Shown here in pieces: positions 33,657-42,315 of a stretch of 64,000 nt of DNA. Under the pieces are notes generated by a model. It was given only the letters and a program-made list of their open reading frames with translations, did not search any database and had not been told where the DNA came from. The position numbers and the translations under genes are program-made. Origin of the DNA: Clostridia bacterium. GTDB lineage: Bacteria > Bacillota > Clostridia > Lachnospirales > Lachnospiraceae. The first letter of the stretch is position 1; each line of letters opens with the position of its first letter. Location: NCBI GenBank assembly GCA_910575725.1, contig CAJTFE010000016.1, forward strand, positions 1 to 64,000. The letters are read 5' to 3'.

Positions 33657-34253
33657 GTGAAAGAACCGATTATTAAATTTGAGGATTTCAGCTTTCAGTA
33701 CGACGCCCAGGCGGAGCCCACGCTGAAACATATCAATCTTGAGATTTATCCGGGGGAAAAACTCCTCATTGCCGGGCCCTCCGGCTGCGGCAAATCCACC
33801 CTCACCCACTGTATGAACGGCCTGATTCCCTTTGCATACTCCGGAGAATCCACCGGAACCTTAACCATCCGGGGCAGGGAGACAAAGACTCAGAGCATCT
33901 TCGAGATCTCCAAGACCATCGGCACCGTGCTCCAGGATTTGGACGGCCAGTTCATCGGCCTTACCGTTGCGGAGGACATCGCCTTTGCCCTGGAAAATGC
34001 CTGCGTAAACCAGACAGACATGAAAAAGGAAGTTCTGGAAACAGCCCGGAAGGTGGAAATCGCCGATCACCTGGAGCACTCTCCCGACGCTCTGTCCGGC
34101 GGCCAGAAGCAGCGGGTCTCCATGGCCGGCGTTATGGTAAACCAAGTGGAAATCCTTCTCTTTGACGAGCCTCTGGCCAACCTGGATCCGGCCACCGGAA
34201 AACGCGCCATCGAGATCATTGACCAGATACAAAAAAAACAGGCACCACTGTGA
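33657..34253 (+). CDS. ECF transporter ATPase, first half (frameshifted)
   Basis: 198-aa N-terminal ATPase domain of what should be one double-ATPase protein. GTG start with AAGGAGG 5 nt upstream. Walker A GPSGCGKST lies near residue 40, the Q-loop is TVLQDLDGQFIG, the signature LSGGQKQR and Walker B LLFDEPLANLD. The frame ends soon after Walker B as QKKQAPL and stop, just after a run of eight A. With one extra A, or a -1 shift on the A run, it continues as QKKTGTTVIIVEHR into the next frame, restoring the switch His. The frames overlap by 4 nt. Confidence 0.8.
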   Translation: MKEPIIKFEDFSFQYDAQAEPTLKHINLEIYPGEKLLIAGPSGCGKSTLTHCMNGLIPFAYSGESTGTLTIRGRETKTQSIFEISKTIGTVLQDLDGQFIGLTVAEDIAFALENACVNQTDMKKEVLETARKVEIADHLEHSPDALSGGQKQRVSMAGVMVNQVEILLFDEPLANLDPATGKRAIEIIDQIQKKQAPL

Positions 34254-35365
34254 TCATTGTGGAGCACCGCCTGGAGGATGTGCTGTGGCGGGACGTAGAC
34301 CGGATTGTCCTGATGAAGGATGGGGAGATTGTGGCAGACCAGGCTCCGGACGAGCTTCTTTCCACCAATCTTCTTCTGGAAAACGGAATCCGGGAGCCCT
34401 TATACTTAACTGCGCTCAAATACGCCGGGCTCACCATAACCCCTGAATGCCGGCCCCACAGCATCCGCAGCCTTACCCTTACGGAGGAAGAAAAATCCTG
34501 TGTCCGCGACTGGTATCACAGCCGGAAGGCCCGTGAGAAAAAGGAAGAGCCGGAGATTCTTCTTCAGGCCGAGAACATTGATTTTACCTATGAAAACGGC
34601 TTCCACGCCCTAAAAGGCATCCATGCTTACGCCGCTAAAGGAGAGCTCCTTGCCATTGTGGGAACAAACGGAGCCGGAAAGTCCACCTTCTCAAAGGTCA
34701 TCTGCGGCTTTGAAAAGCAGCAGAAGGGCAGCCTCACCTTCCAGGGAGTGGACATGAAGGATTACAGCATCAAGGAACGCGCCGACCGCATCGGCTATGT
34801 CATGCAGAACCCCAATCAGATGATCTGCAAGACTATGATCTTTGACGAGGTGGCCTTCGGCCTGAGGCAGCGCCATGTGCCGGAGGATACCATTGCCCAA
34901 AAGGTAGACGAGGTATTGAAGGTATGCGGCCTCTACCCCTTCCGGAAATGGCCCGTGTCCGCCCTAAGCTTTGGGCAGAAAAAGCGTGTCACCATCGCTT
35001 CCATCCTCGCCTTGGATCCCCAGATGCTCATTCTGGACGAGCCCACAGCCGGACAGGATTACCTGCACTACACGGAAATCATGGAATTTTTGAAGGATCT
35101 TCACAACCGGGGAATCACGGTGGTTATGATCACCCACGATATGCATCTGATGCTGGAATACGCCCAGAGAGCCATTGTATTTTCCGGGGGACAGGTGATT
35201 GCAGACGATACCTCCGCCAACATTCTCACCAACCCGGATATCATCAGCCGGGCAAACCTAAAGGAAACCTCCCTTTACGACCTGGCCCTTTTGTGCAAAA
35301 TCAGCGATCCCAATGTATTTGTCCAGCATTTTATCGACTATGAAGAGGAGGAGGTACGGGGATGA
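34250..35365 (+). CDS. ECF transporter ATPase, second half (frameshifted)
   Basis: Begins in the middle of the first ATPase domain (IIVEHRLEDVLWRDVDRIVLM holds its switch His), then a linker of about 90 residues, then a complete second ATPase: Walker A GTNGAGKST, Q-loop MQNPNQMICK, a signature that reads LSFGQKKR instead of LSGGQ, and Walker B LILDEPTAGQD. Read together with the previous frame the protein would be about 569 aa, the usual size of YkoD-like double ATPases. No good ribosome-binding site precedes the nominal ATG, so it is unlikely to be an independent gene. Confidence 0.8.
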   Translation: MIIVEHRLEDVLWRDVDRIVLMKDGEIVADQAPDELLSTNLLLENGIREPLYLTALKYAGLTITPECRPHSIRSLTLTEEEKSCVRDWYHSRKAREKKEEPEILLQAENIDFTYENGFHALKGIHAYAAKGELLAIVGTNGAGKSTFSKVICGFEKQQKGSLTFQGVDMKDYSIKERADRIGYVMQNPNQMICKTMIFDEVAFGLRQRHVPEDTIAQKVDEVLKVCGLYPFRKWPVSALSFGQKKRVTIASILALDPQMLILDEPTAGQDYLHYTEIMEFLKDLHNRGITVVMITHDMHLMLEYAQRAIVFSGGQVIADDTSANILTNPDIISRANLKETSLYDLALLCKISDPNVFVQHFIDYEEEEVRG

Positions 35366-36186
35366 TTCAGTTATTTAACTATATAGAGCGTGTTTCTCCT
35401 ATTCATAAATTAACGGGAGCCTCCAAGATGGCCTGTATGCTTTGCTGGGTTCTGGCGGCAATGATTACCTTTGATACCAGGTATCTCGTCCTGCTCACCG
35501 TATTTGCCTTGATCTTATTCCGGGTTTCCAGAATCAAAGTCAGCGACGTGAAGGTAATCCTCATCTTCTCCCTGGTGTTCCTGGCCATGAACAATCTTCT
35601 GATTTACCTGTTTTCCCCGGAGCATGGGGTGAGCATCTATGGAACCCGGACGGTGCTCTTCCACATCATCGGGCGTTACAGCATCACCGCACAGCAGCTG
35701 CTCTACCATGCAAATGTGATTTTAAAATACACAGCGACGATTCCCGTGGTGATCCTCTTTATCTCCACCACCCAGCCCAGCGAATTTGCCGCTTCTTTAA
35801 ATAAGATCGGCGTAAGCTACAAGGTGTCCTACTCTGTCTCCCTGGCTTTGCGCTATATTCCGGACATCCTGGACGAATTTCACGCAATTTCCCTGGCACA
35901 GCAGGCAAGGGGCGTGGAGCTGTCCGGCAAGGAAAACCTGGTAAAACGTCTCAAAGGGGCCACCGCCATTCTGATGCCCCTCATCCTCTCCAGCATGGAG
36001 CGGATCGAAGTCGTATCCAACGCCATGGAGCTGCGCTGCTTCGGCAAAGAACCAAAACGTACCTGGTATCGGGAACAGCGCTTTACAGGCCTTGATTACA
36101 CTACCATGGTTCTGGGATTCCTGCTGATCGCCATTTCCATTGCCCTGCAGTTTCTCAACAAAGGGCGCTACTGGAATCCCTTCTAA
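35362..36186 (+). CDS. ECF transporter transmembrane (EcfT) protein
   Basis: 274-aa energy-coupling membrane protein with about five or six hydrophobic segments. The two coupling-helix motifs are clear: AQQARGVELSG (A-R-G, about residue 179) and AMELRCFGKEPKR (about 220), which insert into the ATPases. It overlaps the ATPase stop by 4 nt. It links the S component to the motor. An intact gene downstream of the frameshift suggests the system is kept functional. Confidence 0.88.
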   Translation: MIQLFNYIERVSPIHKLTGASKMACMLCWVLAAMITFDTRYLVLLTVFALILFRVSRIKVSDVKVILIFSLVFLAMNNLLIYLFSPEHGVSIYGTRTVLFHIIGRYSITAQQLLYHANVILKYTATIPVVILFISTTQPSEFAASLNKIGVSYKVSYSVSLALRYIPDILDEFHAISLAQQARGVELSGKENLVKRLKGATAILMPLILSSMERIEVVSNAMELRCFGKEPKRTWYREQRFTGLDYTTMVLGFLLIAISIALQFLNKGRYWNPF

Positions 36187-36412
36187 GCGGATTCCCACAG
36201 CATCCATTTATGCATGTTTTTTGAATATTATGTATAAAATATTATCTTTATACAATTTATTCCTAAAATATGCGCATAAATATGTATAAAATTTCACTTG
36301 CATCTTTCCAAAGGATGTTGTATATTATTTGTCAGTGAGAAAAGCCAAAGACTGGGGCTGTCCTATTATGCGGCAGCCCCAAATCAATGCAAACCGAGGA
36401 GGATATAAAGAC
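36187..36412 (+). promoter_or_regulatory. argG leader with ARG-box-like sites and promoter
   Basis: TTGCAT (36298-36303) and TATATT (36321-36326) are exactly 17 nt apart. Upstream lie AT-rich ARG-box-like sites, TGAATATTATGTAT near 36222 and GCATAAATATGTAT near 36274, which resemble the operator at argC. GGGGCTG at about 36354 and CAGCCCC at about 36374 form a 7-bp hairpin in the leader, shortly before the ribosome-binding site. Confidence 0.65.
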
Positions 36413-37639
36413 ATGAAAGAAAAAGTTGTACTGGCCTATTCCGGCGGATTGGATACCACAGCTATCATTCCCTGGCTGAAAGAGCATTTTGACTACGAAG
36501 TGATCTGCTGCTGCATCGACTGCGGACAGGGAAACGAGCTTGACGGCCTGGAAGAGCGGGCAAAGCTCTCCGGCGCTTCCAAATTATACATTGAAAACAT
36601 CATCGACGAATTCTGTGACGACTACATCATGCCCTGTGTACAGGCAGGCGCCGTATACGAGAACAAATACCTCTTAGGCACCTCCATGGCACGTCCGGCC
36701 ATCGCCAAGCGTCTCGTAGAGATCGCCCGGAAAGAAGGCGCAGCCGCCATCTGCCACGGCGCAACCGGCAAAGGCAACGACCAGATCCGCTTCGAGCTCG
36801 GCATCAAAGCCCTTGCCCCGGATCTTACCATCATCGCCCCCTGGCGCATGACCGACATATGGACCATGCAGTCCCGTGAGGACGAGATCGAATACTGCCG
36901 CAAGCACGGCATCAACCTGCCCTTCGACCACAGCCAGAGCTACAGCCGCGACCGGAACCTGTGGCACATCAGCCACGAAGGACTGGAGCTTGAGGATCCG
37001 GCCAGCGAGCCCAACTACGAGCACATGCTGGTCTTAGGCGTCACACCTGAAAAAGCTCCCGACGAAGGCGAATACGTGACCATGACCTTTGAAAAAGGCA
37101 TCCCCGTATCCCTGAACGGCAAGTCCATGAAAGTATCCGAGATCATCACCGAGCTGAACGCCCTGGGCGGAAAGCACGGCATCGGCATCGTAGACATCGT
37201 AGAAAACCGCGTAGTCGGCATGAAATCCAGGGGCGTATACGAGACCCCCGGCGGCACCATCCTCATGGAAGCCCACCAGCAGCTGGAAGAGCTCGTTCTG
37301 GACCGCGCCACCATGGAAGTCAAAAAAGACCTCGGCAGCAAATTCGCCCAGATCGTATACGAAGGAAAATGGTTCACCCCCCTGCGCGAAGCAGTACAAG
37401 CCTTCGTCACCAGCACCCAGGAGTACGTAACCGGAGAAGTCAAGTTCAAGCTTTACAAAGGCAACATCATCAAAGCAGGAACCACCTCCCCCTACTCCCT
37501 ATACAATGAATCCCTGGCCTCCTTCACCACCGGCGATCTCTACGACCACCACGACGCCAGCGGCTTCATCACCCTCTTCGGCCTCCCCCTAAAAGTCCGC
37601 GCCCTAAAACTAGCCGAAGCCAAAGCCACCCAAAACTAA
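36413..37639 (+). CDS. argG: Argininosuccinate synthase
   Basis: 408-aa ATP-dependent ligase joining citrulline and aspartate. The N-type ATP site [17 protein letters not shown] lies near residue 7, [16 protein letters not shown] near 114, and [14 protein letters not shown] and [15 protein letters not shown] are typical. The ATG has GAGGAGG 10 nt upstream; a frame extending 28 codons further crosses the leader hairpin and is rejected. The 3' half is strongly biased to C-ending codons, more than its neighbours. It is followed by a large palindromic element rather than another arg gene. Confidence 0.94.
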   Translation: MKEKVVLAYSGGLDTTAIIPWLKEHFDYEVICCCIDCGQGNELDGLEERAKLSGASKLYIENIIDEFCDDYIMPCVQAGAVYENKYLLGTSMARPAIAKRLVEIARKEGAAAICHGATGKGNDQIRFELGIKALAPDLTIIAPWRMTDIWTMQSREDEIEYCRKHGINLPFDHSQSYSRDRNLWHISHEGLELEDPASEPNYEHMLVLGVTPEKAPDEGEYVTMTFEKGIPVSLNGKSMKVSEIITELNALGGKHGIGIVDIVENRVVGMKSRGVYETPGGTILMEAHQQLEELVLDRATMEVKKDLGSKFAQIVYEGKWFTPLREAVQAFVTSTQEYVTGEVKFKLYKGNIIKAGTTSPYSLYNESLASFTTGDLYDHHDASGFITLFGLPLKVRALKLAEAKATQN

Positions 37640-37682
37640 ACCCCATCCCCAACAGCACCCCCCTGGCTGCCCCCCAAAGCCA

Positions 37683-37948
37683 GGAGGTGTCAGCCGTAAA
37701 ATAAGCCGCCAGGCTTTTCCGATATCCAGTGTCCGGCTGTTCACGTACACGCCGTATGATCGGAACGAACATTACCCCAACACCTGCAGCCATAAAAAAC
37801 CTGCAAAAGTAATGTACGTTCAGAGCATACGGCGTGTACGCGAACCGTCCGAACCGTTGTGATAAGGAGGGACCCACAAAGTGGGAGGATTCCTTATCGC
37901 TGGGGATACGGAAAAGGCCTGGCGGCTTATTTTACGGCTGACACCTCC
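37683..37948. repeat. 266-bp palindromic repeat element between convergent genes
   Basis: Perfect 32-bp terminal arms (37683-37714 and 37917-37948) in inverted orientation enclose a second, imperfect inverted pair built on CGTACACGCCGTATG. The right half has an extra hairpin (CCCAC/GTGGG inside GATAAGGA/TCCTTATC). A core containing ATATCC, then CGG and TTCACGTACAC, recurs in the hairpin element at 61313-61414. It has no protein-coding content. It probably terminates both argG and the aldolase operon and may be a MITE-like element. Confidence 0.75.
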
Positions 37949-37954
37949 GTCCGT

Positions 37955-38686
37955 CTAAACCACTTCCCTCACAATCCCCAAAAGTCTCTTCACATCCCCC
38001 GTCCTAGTATCCCCGCTCTCCTTATCAATAATCGAAGAATACACATGAGGAATCACCTTCTGCACCCCGGCGCCCAGAATAATCTCCATAATCTCCCGGA
38101 AATTATCAAGATCAATCCCCCCCGTAGGCTCCATCACGAACTCATTTTGCGCACAGGCCTCTGCCACAGCCTTGAGCTCCTCCTTACACTTCAAGCCCCC
38201 CATCGGGAAAAACTTCACCGAATTGCCCCCCATTTCCCGAATCATGGCAATGGCCGTATCCACCGGAACAAGAGCCGGCTCACAGTCCTTAGAAAGAGGG
38301 CCGGTAGAAATCTTCACAAATCCCGGCTTCCCACAGGGAGAAACAAGAGAATTGATATGGGCCTCCTCATTTCCTACATTGGCCCTGGTATATCCTACAG
38401 CCGAAAACACCTGGTTAAAATGATTCGCCTTAATCTCCTTGGCAATGTCCCCCACAGCCTTCCACTGGGCCGGATTTCCGCCCCCTAAGCCGACAGAAAG
38501 ATTGCCCTCGAGAACTTCCATATACCGCTTCATATCCTCCACCGCGCTGGGTACATCGGGATAATTGGCAGAAAGCACGCCCACAACCACATACTTCTCT
38601 GCAGCCTCATAAATCTCCGCCGCATTTTTCAAGCTTCCGCCCAGCACGTTCAGGCACACTCTGCCCTTATAATAATTGATTCCCAT
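37955..38686 (-). CDS. KDGP aldolase family protein (DgaF-like, EF_0839 type)
   Basis: 243-aa TIM-barrel protein related to 2-dehydro-3-deoxy-6-phosphogluconate aldolase, which yields pyruvate and glyceraldehyde 3-phosphate. The Schiff-base Lys is probably in GGNSVKFFPMGG (about residue 161); VEPTGGIDLDNF and the early VLSANYPDV also fit the family. GGAGG in its leader overlaps the 3' end of the ammonia-lyase gene, 2 nt away. It is the last gene of the EF_0829-type cluster. The actual substrate may be a KDGP-like compound. Confidence 0.82.
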   Translation of the reverse strand: MGINYYKGRVCLNVLGGSLKNAAEIYEAAEKYVVVGVLSANYPDVPSAVEDMKRYMEVLEGNLSVGLGGGNPAQWKAVGDIAKEIKANHFNQVFSAVGYTRANVGNEEAHINSLVSPCGKPGFVKISTGPLSKDCEPALVPVDTAIAMIREMGGNSVKFFPMGGLKCKEELKAVAEACAQNEFVMEPTGGIDLDNFREIMEIILGAGVQKVIPHVYSSIIDKESGDTRTGDVKRLLGIVREVV

Positions 38687-38688
38687 TT

Positions 38689-39795
38689 CTATGCCTCCAT
38701 AATCTTTCTCAATTTTTCTACAATAAGCTCCTTATCGCCTTCCACCAAAGGTCTCGGATCCAGATCCAGCTTGCCAAGACTCATAAATTCCGTGCGGCAG
38801 CGGACCGTAGGATCTCCCTCCTTCAGCCTCTGCTCCAGCTCTATAGCTGTCATCCCGGCCTCCTTAGGCTCCACAAAAATCCTTGCCCGGTAGATTGCCC
38901 GGCCCGCCTCGTCCTGAATCATCTCGGAATGCAGTCCTGGAATCTGATTGATGGAATCCCTAAGCCAGACTGCTGTCTCTTTATTCTTCTCGGCCTCCGC
39001 AGCCCGATCCTTATGCTCGTACTGCTCCAAGGCTTCCAAAAGCCCCATAATTCCTTCCTTGCCAATCTTCATCGCCCGGCCGATTCCCTTGTACTGCTTC
39101 CTGGCATAGGCGATATATTCCTTCTTTCCCGTCACAAATCCAGAGGTTGTGGCCTCCAAAGCCTTTGCTCCGCTGTAGCAGACAAGATCCGCCCCCATGG
39201 CAATGTATTTGCGGAAATCCTCTTCCGCCGCCGCATCCACCAGAAGGGGAAGCCCGTTCCTGTGGGCAATCTCGATCATAGTGGGAAGATCCACCATTCC
39301 CTTTTGTACGCAGTGATGGCTCTTTACATACATAAGGGCCGCCGTTCTGTCTGTGATGGCCTCCTCAATGTCCTCCGGGGCTACCTCCGTGGCTGTTCCT
39401 GCCTCCACCGGCACGCCGCCTCCCAGACGGATGATCGTCTCAATGGGCACGTTAAAATTGATGGCATGGCCCTTCTGGAGAATGATCTCATTGGCCAGTC
39501 CGGAGGAATCCGGCATCCGCTCCACCAGAGACTTTTTCCCCTTTGTGATAAGGCCTGCAACAGTGATGGCAATGGCCGCCGAAGCGCACACCGCCGGACA
39601 GCTGTCCTCCCCTCCCGTATACCGGGAAATAATCTCTCCGGCCTTAACCATCAGATCCTCAATCACCACATAGGACTGTCCTCCCGCCACAGCCGCCTTT
39701 GCCACCCGGTCGCTGATGGTGGATACCCCCAGCACAGTCACGCGGCCGCTGGCATTGACGACCCGGTTCAATCCGATATCCTGATAAATACTCAT
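38689..39795 (-). CDS. DgaE-type PLP-dependent ammonia-lyase
   Basis: 368-aa SelA-like PLP enzyme of the D-glucosaminate-6-phosphate ammonia-lyase group. The Schiff-base Lys is in VCYSGAKALEATTSGF (about residue 214); NASGRVTVLG and LLVDAAAEEDF are cofactor-site blocks. In the dga pathway the enzyme converts D-glucosaminate 6-phosphate to KDGP and ammonia, and the next gene encodes the matching aldolase. Spacing to the aldolase gene is 2 nt. The pair therefore defines the end of a pathway for an amino-sugar-acid phosphate. Confidence 0.83.
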   Translation of the reverse strand: MSIYQDIGLNRVVNASGRVTVLGVSTISDRVAKAAVAGGQSYVVIEDLMVKAGEIISRYTGGEDSCPAVCASAAIAITVAGLITKGKKSLVERMPDSSGLANEIILQKGHAINFNVPIETIIRLGGGVPVEAGTATEVAPEDIEEAITDRTAALMYVKSHHCVQKGMVDLPTMIEIAHRNGLPLLVDAAAEEDFRKYIAMGADLVCYSGAKALEATTSGFVTGKKEYIAYARKQYKGIGRAMKIGKEGIMGLLEALEQYEHKDRAAEAEKNKETAVWLRDSINQIPGLHSEMIQDEAGRAIYRARIFVEPKEAGMTAIELEQRLKEGDPTVRCRTEFMSLGKLDLDPRPLVEGDKELIVEKLRKIMEA

Positions 39796-39823
39796 ATAAA
39801 GTCCCCCTGTCCTATCCTGAATT

Positions 39824-40474
39824 TTAAAGGAAAATGCCGCCTAAAATCATGGCTCCCAGGATTGCGCCTCCTGTCATTTCCTTTCCCCACTTATAGAACA
39901 CCGCAGCCCCAAGCACTGCACCGATTCCTGTATACACATTGTACTGTGCGGCCGCAACAATAATCAGCGGGGCCAGGTAACGGCCGGTGGCATTTCCGGC
40001 GCCCATCATAACGGAGGTTCCGCCTACTGCCACGCCCTCCGGCATTACCTTACGGATAATCATAATCACAGCTCCCATAACGAGTCCAATCAAGGCTCCC
40101 GTAAGCAGGGCGGTGAAGAAATTAGAGAAAGGAAGCTCCCATCCCATAGATAAGAATAAAGCCGGTAATCCAATGCCCACGCCGGTCTGGAGAGAACCGC
40201 CGATATCCAGAAGTCCTACCAGGGGGCCTTCCAGAATACGGGCAATCAGGAAGCCCGCCGCAAAGCCTGCTGCCGCTGCATAGTCTCCGCCGTCCATTCC
40301 GTCCCTGAGCATAGCCACGATAGAAATCTCGTTAAATGCACCTGTGCCAAAGCGGATATACATAAAGGTTCCGGCAAAAATCGCTGCTGCCGCCCCCATA
40401 ATCAGAAGGATAAAGGTGCTGTCCTTCATTAAAAATGTATCCAGTTTCTGTCCAAATGTTCTTTTGTCATCCAT
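39824..40474 (-). CDS. DUF4310 membrane protein (EF_0833 type)
   Basis: 216-aa integral membrane protein with about five hydrophobic, Gly/Ala-rich segments, for example LLIMGAAAAIFAGTFMY, GALIGLVMGAVIMIIRK and GAILGAMILGGIFL. TAGGAGG precedes the ATG. DUF4310 occurs with DUF4311, DUF4312 and SFCGS in a conserved cluster of unknown function; the two membrane proteins are probably the permease. The Gly-rich helices recall PTS EIIC proteins of the mannose or glucitol type, but I cannot see a specific match. Confidence 0.8.
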   Translation of the reverse strand: MDDKRTFGQKLDTFLMKDSTFILLIMGAAAAIFAGTFMYIRFGTGAFNEISIVAMLRDGMDGGDYAAAAGFAAGFLIARILEGPLVGLLDIGGSLQTGVGIGLPALFLSMGWELPFSNFFTALLTGALIGLVMGAVIMIIRKVMPEGVAVGGTSVMMGAGNATGRYLAPLIIVAAAQYNVYTGIGAVLGAAVFYKWGKEMTGGAILGAMILGGIFL

Positions 40475-40504
40475 TAGTTCAACCTCCTATTTATAATTCC
40501 ATAA

Positions 40505-41221
40505 TTATAACGCAAACTGGTTAAAGAAGCCTCTGAAATATGCAATTACCAGGAACATAATCACTACGATGGCAATCAGGATCTGCACAATCCTGCTCTT
40601 GTAGCCATTCTCCTCTGCTGATTTTCCAATCAGGATACCAAGCACAATGCCCGGCACTGCATTTCCGGAAACCAGCGCAGAAACGCCGCCCAGAATGGTT
40701 CCCCACATACCCGTCTGTTTCCCGGCATCCAGAGCTGCCAGCCAGAAAATCGCAGGCATGACCGGATTGATCAGCCAGCCCGTAGCGGGAGTCAGCACCT
40801 CAGAGGCAATCAGAGAAAGCTTTTCCGGAATAATGCGCGCCATGGTATTCAGGAATATCATCAGCACGCCGCCCACAGCCGCACCGGCGCACATCATCTT
40901 TTTGGGATTGTGCAGGGTCTCCTCCGGCTTGTTGTTCTTAACCAAAAGCGCAGCCGCACCCCAGTTGGGGATAATGCGGTGCATAACATCCTGGGTCAGC
41001 GCTCCTGCCGCCACTGCAGAGGCTGCCGAGGAAAAGAAGAAGCCCAGTCCAAAAGAAAAGTGAGCAATGGGGTCTCCGTTGCAGGCGTTCAGCTCTCCCA
41101 GGGTACGGAAAGCTCCCATGGCCTGAACCTCCGGCGCATGAAACATACGTGCCGCGCCGGCTGCAATACATCCGCCGCCGATGATACCGATAATGGCGGA
41201 ATAAATAATAATCTCCAACAT
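40505..41221 (-). CDS. DUF4311 membrane protein (EF_0832 type)
   Basis: 238-aa membrane protein with about six hydrophobic segments. The start IIIYSAIIGIIGGGCIAAG is very Gly-rich, followed by HFSFGLGFFFSSAASAVAAGAL and VSALVSGNAVPGIVLGILIG. AAGGAGG lies 8 nt before the ATG, 1 nt after the DUF4312 stop. It is the probable partner of DUF4310 in a two-subunit channel. Confidence 0.8.
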   Translation of the reverse strand: MLEIIIYSAIIGIIGGGCIAAGAARMFHAPEVQAMGAFRTLGELNACNGDPIAHFSFGLGFFFSSAASAVAAGALTQDVMHRIIPNWGAAALLVKNNKPEETLHNPKKMMCAGAAVGGVLMIFLNTMARIIPEKLSLIASEVLTPATGWLINPVMPAIFWLAALDAGKQTGMWGTILGGVSALVSGNAVPGIVLGILIGKSAEENGYKSRIVQILIAIVVIMFLVIAYFRGFFNQFAL

Positions 41222-41222
41222 A

Positions 41223-41558
41223 TCAAAAATCCTCCTTTGTTATATTTAAGTACTTTACCTTCACAATGATCCTTGCCGTAATCGTAAAATACACTCTTTC
41301 CCGGGGCATAAACAGAAACAGGAACCGCTCTGTCTCCTTCTTAAGCTTTACGTTCTCAAAATATACGGCCCTCGTCTCCATCTGAATAATGGGATGGCCG
41401 ATCTCCTCAAAAATCTGCTTCCGCATCATCTGAAACAGATTCCCCACTGCGCTCTCCAGAGAATCCCCGGTCATGGTCAGTGTCATCTCATGTTCCTTTT
41501 CCTCAAGGAGCTGCCGGTCTTTCAGGGTATTGACCTCTTCCACCTTCTGCCCGAACAT
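41223..41558 (-). CDS. DUF4312 protein (EF_0831 type)
   Basis: 111-aa soluble protein with alternating beta strands (ERFLFLFMPRERVYFTITAR, MTLTMTGDSLE). I use the ATG that follows the SFCGS stop (TAGGATG) with GGAG 9 nt upstream; a longer frame running back into the SFCGS gene is unlikely. Its role is unknown. Small soluble partners of a two-component permease would be expected to act like PTS EIIA or EIIB subunits, but no phosphorylatable His or Cys motif is obvious. Confidence 0.75.
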   Translation of the reverse strand: MFGQKVEEVNTLKDRQLLEEKEHEMTLTMTGDSLESAVGNLFQMMRKQIFEEIGHPIIQMETRAVYFENVKLKKETERFLFLFMPRERVYFTITARIIVKVKYLNITKEDF

Positions 41559-41559
41559 C

Positions 41560-41925
41560 CTACTCTTCTCCATGAACCTTACGGAAAGACTGCACCAAAC
41601 GCTCTCCAAGCTCCTCTACATCCAGAAATCCCAGTCCAACAACGGTGCAGCCTTCTTCCACTGCCGTACAAGCTGCGTCCACGGAACGCAGAGAGGATTT
41701 TGCCTTGTAGCCGTATTTATTGGAAGCCGTAAGTGCGCCCGCCCCGCCGCTTCCGCAGAAGCTGATTCCCAGATCTGCCTGGTTCTCATGCATGACATCC
41801 CCAAGCTTCATGTCTGCTGCCATTCCCGGAATCACAATTGCCTTTCCTCCTGCCTTTTCCACGCCTCTTGCGACTGCCTGGCCCTTTCCCATACGGTGTC
41901 CGATTACAACCAATACCTCTTTCAT
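41560..41925 (-). CDS. SFCGS-family glycine-rich protein (EF_0830 type)
   Basis: 121-aa protein carrying the name-giving motif GISFCGSGGAGALTA (about residues 53-67). The N-terminus MKEVLVVIGHRMGKGQAVARG and the alternating strand-helix pattern recall a small Rossmann-like or PTS EIIB-like domain, with Cys in SFCGS as a candidate phosphorylation or metal site. That last point is speculation. It is found almost only in this type of cluster. Confidence 0.8.
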   Translation of the reverse strand: MKEVLVVIGHRMGKGQAVARGVEKAGGKAIVIPGMAADMKLGDVMHENQADLGISFCGSGGAGALTASNKYGYKAKSSLRSVDAACTAVEEGCTVVGLGFLDVEELGERLVQSFRKVHGEE

Positions 41926-41952
41926 TTCTTCTCTTCCTCCTTAAATTTTATA

Positions 41953-42315
41953 TTAGCGGGCCGCCTCTGCGGCCATTGCCATCTCTGCATGTGTACCTAC
42001 CAAAAATAATTCTGTCCGATCCTTCTCTATGCCTACCTCCACAAATAAGGGGCCTGCAATGATATCCGCATATTCCCATGCCTTTTCGGAGATCTCGCTT
42101 AGCATTTCCTCTTCCATAGGATCTATAAGCTTTCCCTCTAAAACCCGTTTAATCAGAGCCATTAAGTGATTGCTCAGCATCAGCTGCGCGTCCTCTCCAA
42201 AGGTAAGGGGAAGGTTCTCTGCCCGGCTCTTTGCCTCCAGATACAGTTTCTCTGCCTTTTCCCTCATATCCGGGGTAATCTCATTTGTCTCAAGGATTTT
42301 GTTCAAATATTTCAC
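41953..42315 (-). CDS. Small PRD-domain protein (EF_0829 type)
   Basis: About 120 aa consisting of a single PTS regulation domain. Both typical His positions are visible: LSNHLMALIKR (about residue 55) and LVGTHAEMA (about 108). It has no DNA- or RNA-binding domain. The GTG at 42315 has GAGG 8 nt upstream; another GTG three codons earlier is possible. The gene overlaps the amidohydrolase 3' end by about 26 nt. A free-standing PRD could sense the phosphorylation state of the PTS and pass it to the transporter or the BglG-type activator. Confidence 0.75.
   Translation of the reverse strand: MKYLNKILETNEITPDMREKAEKLYLEAKSRAENLPLTFGEDAQLMLSNHLMALIKRVLEGKLIDPMEEEMLSEISEKAWEYADIIAGPLFVEVGIEKDRTELFLVGTHAEMAMAAEAAR

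Noticed and set aside
37859-38488. 209-codon frame on the plus strand at the 37.7 kb palindrome
   Set aside because: It starts in the non-coding repeat and continues antisense to the aldolase gene; a similar peptide from the opposite arm shows it arises from the palindrome.
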